Notes under the pieces: generated by a model
Databases searched by the model: none
The model's input: the letters and a program-made list of their open reading frames with translations, nothing else
What the model was told of the DNA's origin: nothing
Shown: in pieces, positions 1 to 12,400 of the stretch
Position numbering within the stretch: the stretch's first letter is position 1
Layout: each line of letters starts with the position of its first letter
From: Bryoerythrophyllum caledonicum
Lineage: Eukaryota > Streptophyta > Bryopsida > Pottiales > Pottiaceae
Reading direction: 5' to 3'
Assembly (NCBI GenBank): GCA_963971425.1
Contig: OZ020521.1
Coordinates: 8,263,519 to 8,327,518 of the forward strand
Length of the DNA stretch: 64,000 nt
Translations under genes and position numbers: made by a program

Positions 1-1203
1 ACTAGTTGGAGAGGGCCGAGGGTAGTGGGATATGTAGCCGGTTGTTGGGTTTGGTACGGATGGCGGTCTTCTGTGAGAGAGAGGGATCGGGCTCATGGAG
101 AGATCTCTTGGAGGACGAAGCTATTTTGCGTGCCCAGAGCGGTGAGCGGAGAGCGGTGAGCGGTGAGCCGTGAGCCTAGAGTGTTGAAGTTGGGGTTTTT
201 CTAGGAAAGCGAAGTCATAAAGTTTGACATGAAGCAAGAGAGAAAGTGAATATAACCTAGTCGAAGTAAATGGAAGAGGGCCTATAGCCGTGGGTTCCAA
301 TAAAGTATGTGTTGTCTTTGGTTTTCCATTCTATAAAATAAGGTACTTTTTGAGAAGGGAATACTTGCTTAAGATGTGGAGGGATGTAGGAACCGTATGA
401 CCGTGGACTGCTAGAACACCCTTAAAATAGTGACGTTGCATTATCAATCCAAATTTTCGACATCAAGTAAATATGATACCAATTTTTGTGTTCATTTAAT
501 CACTATTACAACGTCCAATGAAAATTATGCTAGATTACATCGATGAACTTACAGAATAGTATTTATCAAATCATTTAAATTTTGGAAAAGTCAACGAGAT
601 ATTGCAGTGCGTGGGGTACTGATAATAATGACTAAAGATGTCTTGATTACATGGAAGAAAATGAGGAATTAAAAGGTTAGAAGGCTCATGTAGTAAGAGA
701 ATATAATGAGGGCATATTATTATTATTTTTTAGCTCAAATAACTTCCTATATACTCAGTTTTACAATGAGTATTTTATATACAAAGTGATAATGCCTTTC
801 TAGAATGGAAAGAATGAGTATGGTGCTCAACTACTTTGAGGAAGTACATACAGTCAATTTCAGACCATATAAAATGAAGGTCTCCACTGTTTTTGTAGAC
901 ACAACGAATTTGAGAACCGCTCACCGCAAGTTCATGATATAGAGATCACCAAACGTAAGTAGAAAGAAGAGATTCACGCAAGAACTACAATAAATTTTAT
1001 ACATCTCCATAAACACGCAATATAGAACTAGGGCACGCAATATGGTTGTATGTGGCATCGATTGGAAAAAAACATAATGTATTTATAATTGAAAATAGGG
1101 CGGCGGAGAACAAGAAGGGGACGGTTGTTATAAAGAGGAGGTGCCTTGAAATGACGTGGTACAAGAAAGATTCCAAGTGAAATCAAATTATCAATATTAG
1201 TGC
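1..1203. other. Gene-free left flank
   Basis: I see no convincing coding sequence here. The stretch holds the left inverted repeat at 120-154, several copies of a short GAGCGGTGAGC-like motif (about 137-175, and the reverse form near 915), and an AT-rich section around 600-800. A partial match to the inverted-repeat core (ACGCAATAT-like) occurs near 1012-1046. Confidence 0.5.
120..154 (+). repeat. Left copy of a 35-bp inverted repeat (candidate transposon end)
   Basis: Bases 120-154 match the reverse complement of 13808-13842 at 33 of 35 positions by eye. Both copies start GCTATTTTGCGTGCC reading inward, followed by AGAGCGGTGAGCGG. They face each other across 13.7 kb holding the methyltransferase-like gene and the MULE transposase. 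Inverted ends of this length suit a MULE. I found no 8-11 bp target duplication outside them, so the element boundary is an inference. Confidence 0.55.
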
Positions 1204-1513
1204 TCACGTAGAGGCAAATGAACTAGAGTCCGAAGATGAGGGCAGGGCATGTAAATCGACCTCAGCTTCTACATCCATATAACAAACCACACGAGCATCG
1301 TATTGCTGATTGCGGGTTTGATGGCGAGGAGAAGAAGTAGTCGCCAATATGTCAGCAGCATGTGCGGCCCAAGGTGGCAGCAGAAAATCACTTGGTGGAG
1401 AAACCGCCCTAGCAATCAGACTGCAGAAAAGACTGAGACATCAGGATATGAAAACATGGATTTCATCACAACAAAGTGGTAGTGAAATCTAAACATATAA
1501 AAGGTAAACTTAC

Positions 1514-2516
1514 GTACTCATTCTATTGCGTTTCACAATTTTTCGGATAGGCACGTCTTTGTCTAGGAGAGTTGCTAATCCAGGTGAATGAGTTGGGATT
1601 GTCGGCACCAATGATCGCGATGAAAGGTCCTTCAACTTCTCGTTAAAGATGGCGGTGTCGCTTTCCAGAGCAACAATATGTCGACCGGTCATCTGGCATG
1701 CACGCACGGAATTGCCTGCAGAGAAGAATCTATTCTACTAGAATAACAGTAATTAAATATCTTGCCGTAAACTTTGAAAAAGACTCACCGGTGGAGGCAA
1801 AGGCATCGAGAATAACTGCTTGAGGCTGTGATAACGCCTCGATTAACATACGGAGGAAGATAGCATCCTTCTCACGTGGTCCTCTCCATGGAACATCTCC
1901 TCGCGTGGACTGAGATTCGGCGGAGGTGAAATTGAATAGAACGTCAGATTCTTCCACGTCCATTCCCATTTCAGAGAGGGAATTGTTCTTGTTGAAAGTA
2001 AACGTTCCGACATCCACGTTCTCACGAACGAAGAAGAAGACACGGAACCTTCGAGACTGCGATTGCATAACACGCCACGGTCAAGAAAAAGCTCTGAGAT
2101 TGAGTACTAAGTTCAAAATTAGATACTGAAAACAATTGGAATGCTGGGAAGCAGGTTAGAAATCGAACCTTGAATGTTGCATTAATGTGCGAGGTCAAGG
2201 GGAGGTCGTTAATTGCCCACCACTCTCTGAAGACCTTGAAACCGTATCCGCCTGCATACGACAACACATCAGACCGGATGGAGGGTACCTCGGGCAAGAA
2301 GATCAGTATCCCTCCCGAATCATGAAGGAAGTATTCAGAAAACTCAAACAAGCTTTCGATGGCCGAGATTAAATATTCATTCCACGATGGAATGTCCAAC
2401 GCATGCTTCGAGATGGATGGGATGGGCATCCCATCAGGGATGTCTGCCAAGATCAAGTCAAATCCATTGTGAGGACAGTGAGTGGACCGTCCTGAACTAG
2501 AGGCCTCCTTCTGAGC
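1514..2516 (-). other. Permuted SAM-dependent DNA methyltransferase domain (three exons)
   Basis: Exon 2516-2169 gives motif IV region ADIPDGMP where active enzymes have D/N/S-PP-Y/F/W, followed by an LHDSGGILIFLP strand. Exon 2056-1789 ends DAFASTG, and exon 1715-1514 continues GR..VALESD. This matches the FxGxG motif I and the acidic end of the next strand in beta-class N4C/N6A methylases, apart from substitutions (Ala for Pro, Ser for Gly). The join across the 1789/1715 splice restores an uninterrupted motif I, which argues that the intron is real. Confidence 0.68.
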
Positions 2517-5500
2517 CTGTATATGCAATAGTCAATAAAACTGTATGAGAACTAAGAACATGGGTATTGGGATGCAGTTTAAATGATTGTATATTGTAAA
2601 AGTTCCTCAGTTCCGCTACCGTTAATATGTGCTTCAGAAGTAGACAAAAATCCAGGAGAAATAAAGAAGATATTGATCTATATTGAAGTAATAATATAAT
2701 ATCTGAAGTACCTAGAGGACGAACGAGTTGATTTGATGTAGAGATGAATGTATTGCGGGAAAGGACTCCATTATTATAGAGATCGATGTGTTGTCCACGA
2801 AGACTGCCGCAAGGAGAGGAGTGGAGGTTCTACCAGCAATAAGCTTCTCGATAAGCATACTAGAACATAATGAGAGGGGACTCGAGGCACTGGAAGCTTC
2901 GGCTGGAGATCATTTCGGTCTCCTACTGAAACGAGTCGGCGCCACCAAAGACTCCGAGTCTAACATGTGCACGTCATCCACGTCGGCAGTTGTGGTCGAA
3001 GAGATCAGTTGAGCTTGCTGGAAGGCTAAATCAACCTTGGCGACTGCAAGTGCTTTTGCTACAGCTGACGCAGCAATGTCGGACTCAGCCTTCATCTTTG
3101 CAGCCGCATCCGACTCCGCTCGTGCTTTAGCAACGGCCTCGGCCTCAGCTGCAGCCTTCCTCTTCGAGACACGAGTCTTCTTGAAACCAACCTCTGTAGT
3201 GACTGAAAGAACCGAAATTTCTGTGCCGAGAAGATCAGGCTGCACACTGTTCCTGAGGTTGATATCAAATGATGGTGGCCTCTTCACAGGACAATCCAAA
3301 TACCACCCGCAATGCTCCCTATGCTCCCGGCTCCACGTCTTTGTCATTTCCTCAGTGAACATGAACATATCACTAGTCTTCTCCAAGTAATTGGAGAAGG
3401 ATGGTGGAGTCCTAGTGATTGCCTTTCTCGGGAAAAAGGATGTACATGAAGTACCTGTATAGAGTGCGGTTGATAGCATGCTTGAGTCCCACTTGCTTCT
3501 CCGGCGAGTTATTCTTGTGAACTCCTTTCCCCTTGAATTCATTCTGAAAGGCAATATCCCAGAGCTGCACGCGCATCTGTTCAACATATTCGGATATCGT
3601 GGGAATAGGCATTCCATTCTGAGGAATGTAGTCAATCGAAACCTCCATATCAGATAAAATCCCATTAAATAGCGTTTCAGTCTATCCTGAAAGCTGCGAA
3701 TACGAATTAATCCAGATAAATGAATACGAGCACTATGTGTCGTAGCACCGAAAGAAAAACTAGAATAACGTATGGAAGAGTTGCACGAAACAATATTGCA
3801 TTAAGTGTCAGGAAACTACATACCTGAGTCCACCATGTTGCCTTGTGAAGCCATTCTGGAAAATCATGGTCAGGAAACTTCGACCTTGGAAAGCGAACTT
3901 GCTCACGCAAAGAAGGAGGCTTGTTCCACCGCTCCAACCATTTCACCTTCATGCTTCGGACCATAGCAGATGTGGCGAGGTAATACAGTTTCTCCTGAGA
4001 CATCTCAGGATCATCTTCTCGGTTTTCATAGTGAATACGAACCTGTGACAAGAACTCAAAAGTGTGTTTGGGGTCCACAATCGGCAATTGCTTCTTGAGC
4101 TCCGAGCTAAGGTGCACCTTCACTTTCTCAACTCGTTCTGTAACGAATTCGTGAATCATTGCCGAAGTCCAAGATGACTCATCAGGGAACTTCTCCTTGA
4201 ATTTCCTATTGGCATGAGCAACTGCATCGCCAAGCTCTTGCTGTAGAAACAGAAATCAGTAATCTCCATATTACACAGATTCCTCAAGGTATAGTCTTAG
4301 AACTACGGGACATAATGAAATGCAAAGGTAATCAATAAAGTTTCAACACTGGAAAAGTTGCGAGATTCTGGAATGGAATGAAAATGAACTGATTCAAAGG
4401 AAAAATAGGAAAATCAAAGTTGAAATAAGATGAATACTATTTATCAATGATCATCAACCAAAATAATCTCACAGTTGAGATTTCGAACATAAAATGTGCG
4501 TAAATTTTTTGAAGAATGTCATAAGTTTATTCTGAACCAATCAATGCTAGTGTAGACATCGCACAAAATACTTAGACTATAGTTTATTCGACTCTGATCC
4601 CACATTGAGAATAAATCATCATTTAACATAGGTGCAGTTAACCGCAGTTACCAAAACTCTGCGGATATGAAAATAGTTATTATAATAAATTTAATAATTA
4701 CAAATCGAGGAAATGCATGTCAGTCCTTTAGTCGTTGAAAATAAATTGTTCGCAGTCAGAGTCCTATTTATCGTAGCAGAGCCATTACTTGAACTACTAT
4801 CAATTAACAAAAAATAGAGTTTCCAGCATGCAGTCTTTCAGAATGAATTTCCGAAATCAGCTATCAGAGGTAAAACTTCGAATTAACAATCCTCTACTGA
4901 AAACAGCTTTCAGAGTAAGAATATTACAGAAATAGAAAAAAACAAAAACACTGTTTAAAAACATTCCCACATCATTGAACAGTCTGATTCTGAAAGTTGT
5001 CTACAAAATGATGATATGAAACCTCGGAATCCAGTTTACGGTAACCCCCAAATTCAGATTCTAGAACACAGAAATTGAGATCAATCTTACAGGTTCAAAA
5101 TTTAAGAAAGCATCCCCGCCACAGATAGTTAATTAGAAGAAAGTATCCTTTGATCTAATATTCACAGTAATGAAGCATGCTGCGGTAGACAGCTCAAAAT
5201 TTTCAGACTTGGAAAAAATCGTAGTACAGTCAACATTATTTGTGTAATTTGAGTCAACGTAGTACAATACATAAAAACAAGGACAGGTTTGAAATCTACT
5301 CTCGATGAACTTCGCTATCACTTTGATTCATAAGAGTGCCTCAGAACTCTGGAGAACTGTTCGACTTAGAATAGATAAGTTCACTCAAATTAATATTGTA
5401 TACTTAAAAATGCTGAAGAAAAATCAATCCTATTACGGAAAGCTGAATTAATGGACATTAACATGTTTGAATCGCAGTTTGGAATAACTAGAACTGGTAG

Positions 5501-6096
5501 AATACCTCAAGCACTGTGGATAGAAGAGTCGTAATACCTGATATAGAATTGCGATCAGTGACTTGAATGTCAAGGTGTACCATGTTCGATCTTTGGACTT
5601 TTGCTTTGCCTCTGCTGCCACAATTTCGTCCTTGCCCACAAGCGAGTCAAAGTAATTAAGTGGCTGCCCGGCAATACCCTGAATGCGGTATAACTTGTGG
5701 ACCAGATTTGTTGTCACATGAGATTTCTGGTTTCTCTTGTACGCACAAAGTGTTAAGTTAGACTCTGCCTGTCAAAGTAAGGAACAGAAACAATCATTCA
5801 GGACAGAATCGAAGGAGTGGGTAAATGAATGATCATGCACAGTACTTTCAACCTTAATCCATGGGTGATCAGGTAAATAAATAACCACAACGAATGAATC
5901 GAGCTATGGTGCGTGATTGTTAAAATGCGGTACCATTCGGTACTCGAGAATATTACAATATTGTTAAGTAGGTCAGTAAATATTGTGTATTCAACAAGAT
6001 GTAGAAACACAGAGGAGAAAAAGTCACGAATTGCGGAAAAGAGATTACGGGCATAAATAAAAGTTTCGTCTGGGCATTATTGACTAACCAATTCAC

Positions 6097-6695
6097 TTGG
6101 TGAAGGGCAGTCAGCAATGAAGCCACCTAATTGTCCACGTTGAGGATGATCGACCCAACCGCATAATGCTAGCTCATGTCATTGGTATGATCTCTGTTGA
6201 TTATAGGCAGCCAAGCCTGAAGTCTGTGGTTTCCATCCCAGACGTGGAACATCACTCCTGAGAACTGCTTCAAATCCACATCACTCTGCAACTCGATCTC
6301 GAAAAGTTCATTCGCGTGGGTCCATAGTGGACTCCAGGAATTGGATATTGCCTCAGAGACTGGCACAGTCTTACTGTCGTTGTTCTCCACAGCCACATAG
6401 AACACTCCATGGCCATCCATATACCCTGTGCTTACAAAATGCGCACCAAGTCCCATGACATCATTCTTCAAATATGGACGTACAACCGGTAAGGAAAGCA
6501 TTCTGCAGAGAGGAATATTCAACTTTGATTTGGCCTTAGGCTTAAAACGGAGCTTCTCCAAAACCATGTTCGTGTTCACAGACTCCTTCATGACCAGCTC
6601 ATCCATCTCCTTTCCAAGTTCTTCAGCAGTCATTGGTTTCTCCTTTTCGTGCACATTCTCCTGATCAAGAACTAGCATCTCATCCGCAACTTTCT
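6097..6695 (-). other. ParB-like domain exon of the methyltransferase fusion
   Basis: This exon starts after a TTTCAG acceptor and ends at CACCAA before GTGAAT. It encodes an acidic/helical lead (AEELGKEMDELVMKE), then a globular part ending in the DGNHRxxAW pattern diagnostic of ParB/sulfiredoxin-like folds (ParB family motif: I/V-x-D-G-x-H-R-x-x-A). Two in-frame TAGs follow the motif. The frame stays readable through both and into the next exon in phase. Confidence 0.65.
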
Positions 6696-6939
6696 CTGAA
6701 ACCCATCCATGATGGCACAAGAAAAAATAAGTAACTTGTAAGAACAATCCACATCTAAATCTCAAAACCTACCTTCAATCTCCTCCCCGTGACACGGTGA
6801 GCCGGTCTCCTCATTGATGGTTGTTTCTGTACATAGATACGAAGAAGTTAAGGCTTCGATAACATTGAAATCTAATTGAGAACGAGAACTGTCTCCCACA
6901 TCAAGTTCCCGATATGCTGCGTTGAAAGGAGAAAGGCAC

Positions 6940-7045
6940 CATCGAGGGGGTGACGACAGCGGCACCTCCTCGGAGGTGGTGCTGTCCATGCGGGCAGCAC
7001 CACCTCTGGAGAGAGGCTGCTGCCGGCGCCCCCGAAGGCATCATC
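6940..7045. repeat. GC-rich palindromic repeat in an intron
   Basis: This intron segment contains the near-palindrome CACCTCCTCGGAGGTG and a GCAGCACCACCTCTGGAG half-copy. The same units recur at 7570-7850. It is far more GC-rich than the surrounding intron. Confidence 0.6.
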
Positions 7046-7569
7046 CTCCGAACACTCTCCATGAAATTGAAGTGAGAAGATATTCACAAGTATGGAAATG
7101 ATGTTGGATCCTTACCAACCATTTGAAGTCCTCCGGAGTCAATATATTCTTCACTAACGTCGCCGACGTCGTCTCCTTCATCTGCGGATCACGAAAATTA
7201 TCGATGAAGACTGCAATGAAGAAACAAATGAAGACCGTCAAATTCTCAATACAACAACTCTTCCAATGAATTCCCGAGAGGTTCTCTCTCTGGTACACTC
7301 TACGATCCAAAAAATTCCTTCACTCGCACAACTGGATAGGCTATCTCCCTTTCTGGAGCAAACCACGAACCCTGTCCCTCCTTTTCCTTAACCCTGTCCA
7401 GATTCCATTACAAACCTCCAGATGCTCACCCCGAACCCTAACTATCCCACTTTCGAACTCTCACTATCCTCCTCCCTAATCCTAACTCTTTCTCAACTAT
7501 ATACTTGTCCCAATCCTATCTCTCCTCGAACCCGAATTCTTTTAATTACCGGAGTTTGATTCTTGACGC

Positions 7570-7850
7570 GGGCAACGTCACTTCCGAGGAGGTGCCGCTG
7601 TCGGCACCCCCGCGACGGCGCCACTCCATGCAAGGAGAGTGACGCCGTCGGGGGGGGGGGGGGGTCGACAGCGGCACCTCCTCGGAGGTGATGCTGCCAT
7701 TAGAGACAGCGCCACCTCCGAGGAGGTGCCGCTGTCGTCACCCCCCCGACGGCGCCACTCCATGCGAGGAGAGTGACGCCACCGAGGGGTGCCGACAGCG
7801 GCACCTCCTCGGAGGTGGCGCTGTCACCAATGGCAGCGTCACTTGATCGA
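7570..7850. repeat. Cluster of GC-rich near-palindromes plus a long G run
   Basis: Three copies of CACCTCC(TC/GA)GGAGGTG-type 16-mers in alternating orientation, two copies of a unit reading GGCGCCACTCCATGC then GGAGAGTGACGCC, and a run of about 14 G near 7651-7664. The cluster lies in the 1.6-kb intron between exons 8761 and 7181. It can fold into several GC hairpins on either strand. Confidence 0.7.
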
Positions 7851-8760
7851 AGGTTCTACCTTTGGAAACCATAGCACAACCAAGTAAAGTTCCTAAAATG
7901 CTACAAATAAACTAGTACTTACCCGCCATTCAAAGAGCGGTATCGTTGGTCAGTTCTCCGCTTTTGATGCCGTTGTCACACACCCCGCTGCTCCTTCCTG
8001 CAAAACAACTATAATTGTTCAAACCCCAGCCGCTTCATGAAATAGAAACAAATCCCCCAACTTGTTGAAACCCCGCACTCTTCCTTCTGACTGCCTCGAC
8101 CAGTGAACTCTCCGACCGCTACGGCTGCGCTGCGGGGCGCACCTCGGGCGCCAATGGACAGCAATGCGGCGAGGCGTGGTCGAGGGGGAGTCTACTCCAC
8201 TCCTGTCAAACCCTATATGTCTTTCACCCCCAACTCGCCCGATCCCGGATCTCCCCTGCCACTTATTTTGTCTAAATTGCGCCTCTCCACCTCCCCCCCG
8301 AACCAGGCGCGACTTGAGAAAGCTTTCTTCTTCCTCTCGAAGCCTCCGCACCTCTCCTGCCAGGCGCGACGTGACTGAGCATGCAACACTTTCCTCACAG
8401 CTGACCGCTCTTCTCCTTTCGATAGCCGCGACATGGCTCAGCTCTCACAACCCTTCTAACAGCCTCCGTTAATTCTGTCACGCTTTCACACTCTCGTTGA
8501 ACTCACGATCTCGTCTACCTCTCCCTTTCCTCGGACTCATCTCTTCTCGAACTCTATCCCTCATCTCTTCAACCCCTCTCCCACTGTTCCTTAACCCTTT
8601 TGTCCCTCTCCCGACTGTCCCTCTACCTACTGTCTCAACTGTCCCTACTGTCCCTCTACCTCCAGTCCCGACGGTTCCGACTGTCCCGCTACCTACGGCG
8701 TATACCATATAAATGATGAAAGTTAATAGACCTAGTAATTGAGCAAGAAAGAAGACTCAC
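7851..8760. other. Rest of first large intron, with CTGTCCC short repeats
   Basis: This is the remainder of the intron upstream of exon 7181-7116. Pyrimidine-rich sequence at about 8590-8695 repeats ACTGTCCCTCTACC-like units of 9-18 bp. The open frames here are explained by base composition and do not resemble a protein. Confidence 0.5.
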
Positions 8761-9091
8761 CAATTTCAAAATCCGTTGCACCACCCCCAACAGGGTTCGA
8801 TTCCACATCATCACCCAAGTGCATTTCTTCAAAGTCATGCTCTACAATATTCGAAAGCTCGGGACTACTACAACCACACATAACTGGAGTGCACTGTGAT
8901 TCTTCCTCAAACGTTAGAGCCCTTGCGGTATTACCTAGATCTACATCTCTTGGCTTCGACTTTTTCTCCCTCATTTGTCTACTTCTCTTCAACATCTTTG
9001 CATCACAATAGTACAAAGCTTTTCTCTTCCTTCTCTTCATGATTTGAGATTTAAATTTTCGCAAGCTTTCGTGTACTCCTATATTCTCCAA

Positions 9092-9492
9092 TTTTATGTG
9101 GTTTAGATCAGTGTGATTATCTAGTTAATAATTTACTCCCTTTTTCCACATAATTTATTCTGATTACTTCGAGGTTCACCCAAATCCGCTGAGCAGAATA
9201 TGAATAAAATACCTACACTTTGACATCGGTGGTCAGAGCGTTTTTTTTGTTCCATATATTTAGAATTCATTGACTTTGTAGCTCTAAGGTTAGGCATTCC
9301 AAATTGGAATGATGTTACCACGGGCTTGATTGAGATTAGGCTGTTTTACAATAGAAATATAGTTGATCCTTGTTTGGACTCTACGATGGGAACCTGTCAT
9401 CTCTTTTATAGGACTTCCATTATTGAAGAACGACGGCCTCCATATGCCAAGTTCTCGGTGCATTATTTGACACGGTCCCACAAATCCCATAA
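9092..9492. other. Shared 5' region between divergent genes
   Basis: This gap separates the 5'-most supported exons of the minus-strand methyltransferase-like gene and the plus-strand MULE gene. A short plus-strand open stretch (9326-9529) overlaps the start of the transposase frame in a different frame. It could be an upstream exon or a frameshifted N-terminus, but I cannot decide. No TATA box or start codon is convincing. Confidence 0.4.
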
Positions 9493-12400
9493 CGGTCTCA
9501 ACGGTCCTTCCTTGAAACTCAACGTATAAATGTTTCTTTCGAGTTCCATAGAATTCTCACTCTGGATATTGTCATTGGATTATATTACTTGTCATCCACG
9601 ACTTCTCTGGATATGGCAGTTGTAGGGGATGAGCTTAGTGGTTCTGTCCTGCTTCGGGGAGAGGGGTCATCTGTCCCACTTTCTTTTCTTGTCAGTGACA
9701 CTGGCTTCGCTTCAGTGAGTGAAAGTCGTCTTGCTTTGCGATTCAAAATCATTGAGGGAACTGTCCACGTTGATCGTGAAGTATTTGATTCTATGACGGG
9801 TGAGAATACGCATTCCATTGCTTAGTTTAGTACTGTTACTGGTGAGGATGGGTTGTGGTTGCTTAGAGCGGATAAGTACCTCGTTTATGGCAAGAACGAT
9901 CAAAACAGTGGAATGGCATCACCTTCTTTGACGCCTCGTCTATCGTCAACTACTACTGGGGTCACACCCCTGTTTTCAAAGGTTAAATTAGAGCTTGGTA
10001 ATGAGAAAGTCTTTGTTCCGAGTGACGACTCTGATAGTGAGTGCATCCCATTGACTCCTGTCAATTCTTCATTTCATTCATTTCCGCTAGTTCCACCTCC
10101 TCATTCATCTTCCCCTATCGTGGCAACCACTCCCAAATCTAACCCGCCTCGATCTTCTTTTGTCCCATCGTCAAATAGCATAGTGGACTGTCTGCAGAAT
10201 TTAAGTTCTTGTCGTGGATCAAAGTCTGTCCTTAGTAAACTTGATTTTAACTCCATCCCTATAGAAAAAGTTGATTTCCTCCCAGCTACTTTCGACGGTG
10301 ACATTGTATTTGAACTCCCTTCTCTTGGGAACTTTCCTCCTTCCAAGGCTGGCCACCTCCACGGTATGGATAAGGCACATGATGGCCATGCTTGGACTCG
10401 TACCGTAACCTCTAACATCAAGTCCGAACATCAGCTCACCGTTCGCATGTCTTCCTGCTTAGGACACCTTAGGTGCACTAACCATCTCTGCAACTATCTT
10501 CAATGTCCCAATCGAGCCTCCCCTTTCAATGAGACAGAATGGAAGGGTACGTCATCCTCTCCATTTTTCCCTGGATGTGATCCGCCCTCTACTTCAACTG
10601 TACTCTATGCAATCTGTCACCTTCCACCTACATGTTTAGATAGTTGTTTTGCAAAGGTGTATTACGTTGTTGGGCAAAATACTATGTCCTGTGCTTGTGT
10701 TCATTTGGGATCTCACCGTCATCCAGTTAAGACAGGTATTTGCAGAGACACTACCCTGAAGTTTAGGGCCTTGATAGGAGATCAAGTTGAACGGACTCCC
10801 TCAGCTACAAACTCATCCATCATATTAGAGGCAAGTAAGGAGTACCTTGGAGAATTGCTCCTTTGTCCAAACGGTGTCTCCCAGAAGACTTTTGAATTAG
10901 ATGAACTAGTCCCTGTCCTAGACAAGGTCAAGCTGATAAACTTCCCTAGTCTACGCAATGAAGTGACAACATTCCGTTACCAGCACCGATTCGGTGTCAT
11001 GGATAGTATTACTAAACTTAGAGGCTCAAGCAAATGGTCCTTCGTCCAGGAGAACCGATTTCCAGGTCAAGGTGCAGACGCCGACAAGGTCTTCATCTTC
11101 AAGATGGGAGAGATTCGACCAGGTAGTGGCGTTGATTTAGTGCGTCGAATGCAGCCTGGAGGTGATTTGGAAGACTCCTGGATGATGTTCGACCATGTGA
11201 AGCGCGTCAAAGGATGGACAACAATGGCATCTCATGTGTATGATTCCACGTTTTGTCGTGTAATGACTATTGCTGTTTGTGACATGCAATCCGAGGATAC
11301 CGCTGCACAACAGGTATTCTGGAACAATTTGAATGCAGTGGCGGCTAAACATGACATGCCAACTGTGAATTTCAAAGGCTTCATGGCCGACAGTGCACAA
11401 GTAAATTGGAATGCTATTCGAATTATTTACGGAAGTGGTGACGCCTCCATCCGAATGGAGAACAAAGAAAGGACCTGTCTCTTTCACTGGACGCAATCAC
11501 TTGAGAAGCACACCAAGGCTGACATCAGGGCTGACCTTCAAGACGAGCACAAGTGCCTATGCAAACAATATATGAATTCGACAACTATGGATGAGGCTCA
11601 GACGAAGTACTTGGCGATTCGATCATGGTGGTTATCATCTGGAGCAACGACGGATGACGGGCTAGTCCGACTTGACTTATGGCTCGCCTTCTAGCATTTC
11701 CGCTACCGTCAATGGGGGAGCTTCATGGATCATGTAAGTTTCCCATGATGTCGTTTTAGAATATGTATGAAGTTTTGAGTTATGCTATGGATGGACTTTC
11801 TCAATAGTATTTCTATTCTTGACTTTCTAGGCTTTCTCGGAGTCCGAAATGGCTGAGATGCCTTCATGCAACCTAGCGGAGACTGTCCACAACAAGTGGT
11901 TGCAGCAATCAGGCAAAAGAGGCAATGACTTGTATGTGGCAACTGTCGATGATATGGTTCGCGCCTTTCTGCAAGTCGTGGCCTATTATGGCTTTCTGAA
12001 GGGTGAGAAGGCTGGGACCGGGCCTGGAAAAGAAGAACTTCGACTTCGTGCGGCCCAGAGAACCGCGCATCGGTCTGGTAATTCGAAAGTTCTCCACGAA
12101 GCGTTTACCAACATGCCTGGCGCTTCCCAATTTTGCATCCGCGATCCTCATCTCGAAGGTGAGGAAGTCTTCGTTACATTGAAAAGGAAGGTTGATCAAC
12201 CACCTGGTTGCGAATTCGACTCTCATCGACCCAACAAAATCAGTATCTCACGCCCTCGTGTCCAGACTAGGCGGATGAATCCAGAACTTGTAGACCTTTC
12301 AACCGATAGTGACGTCGTGTACTCGGCTGAAGAACTTGATGCACCACCAGTCCTCCCTTTGACGAGTCCACCATCTTCCTTCCGTATACATCACCCGAAG

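Larger units (their letters stand above)
1204..9091 (-). pseudogene. ParB-like / DNA methyltransferase fusion gene, 12 exons, with premature stops
   Basis: Exons joined by GT..AG introns in a consistent phase: 9091-8761, 7181-7116, 6916-6773, 6695-6097, 5768-5538, 4240-3824, 3693-3455, 3411-2712, 2516-2169, 2056-1789, 1715-1514, 1420-1204 (TGA). About 1250 codons; the true 5' end is not found, as 9091 is not an ATG. The N-terminus has basic KRRKRK and an acidic stretch. Exon 4 carries a ParB-type motif (VWDGNHRLQAW). Exon 8 has an Ala/Lys/Glu-rich helical tract. Exon 9 has a degenerate DPPY-like motif IV (FDLILADIPDG). Exons 10-11 join into motif I (DAFASTG, then NSVRACQMTGRHIVALESD). Motif IV before motif I is the permuted order of many bacterial and phage N4C/N6A methylases. 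Premature stops are at 6169-6171, 6127-6129, 3682-3684 and 2712-2714 (TAG) and 2910-2912 (TGA). Likely nuclear DNA methylation or a degenerate relative; activity is doubtful. Confidence 0.72.

Noticed and set aside
7420..7510. Telomere-like repeats (AACCCTAAC)
   Set aside because: Only isolated single units occur here and in the LTRs (AAACCCTAATTTTT); no tandem array.
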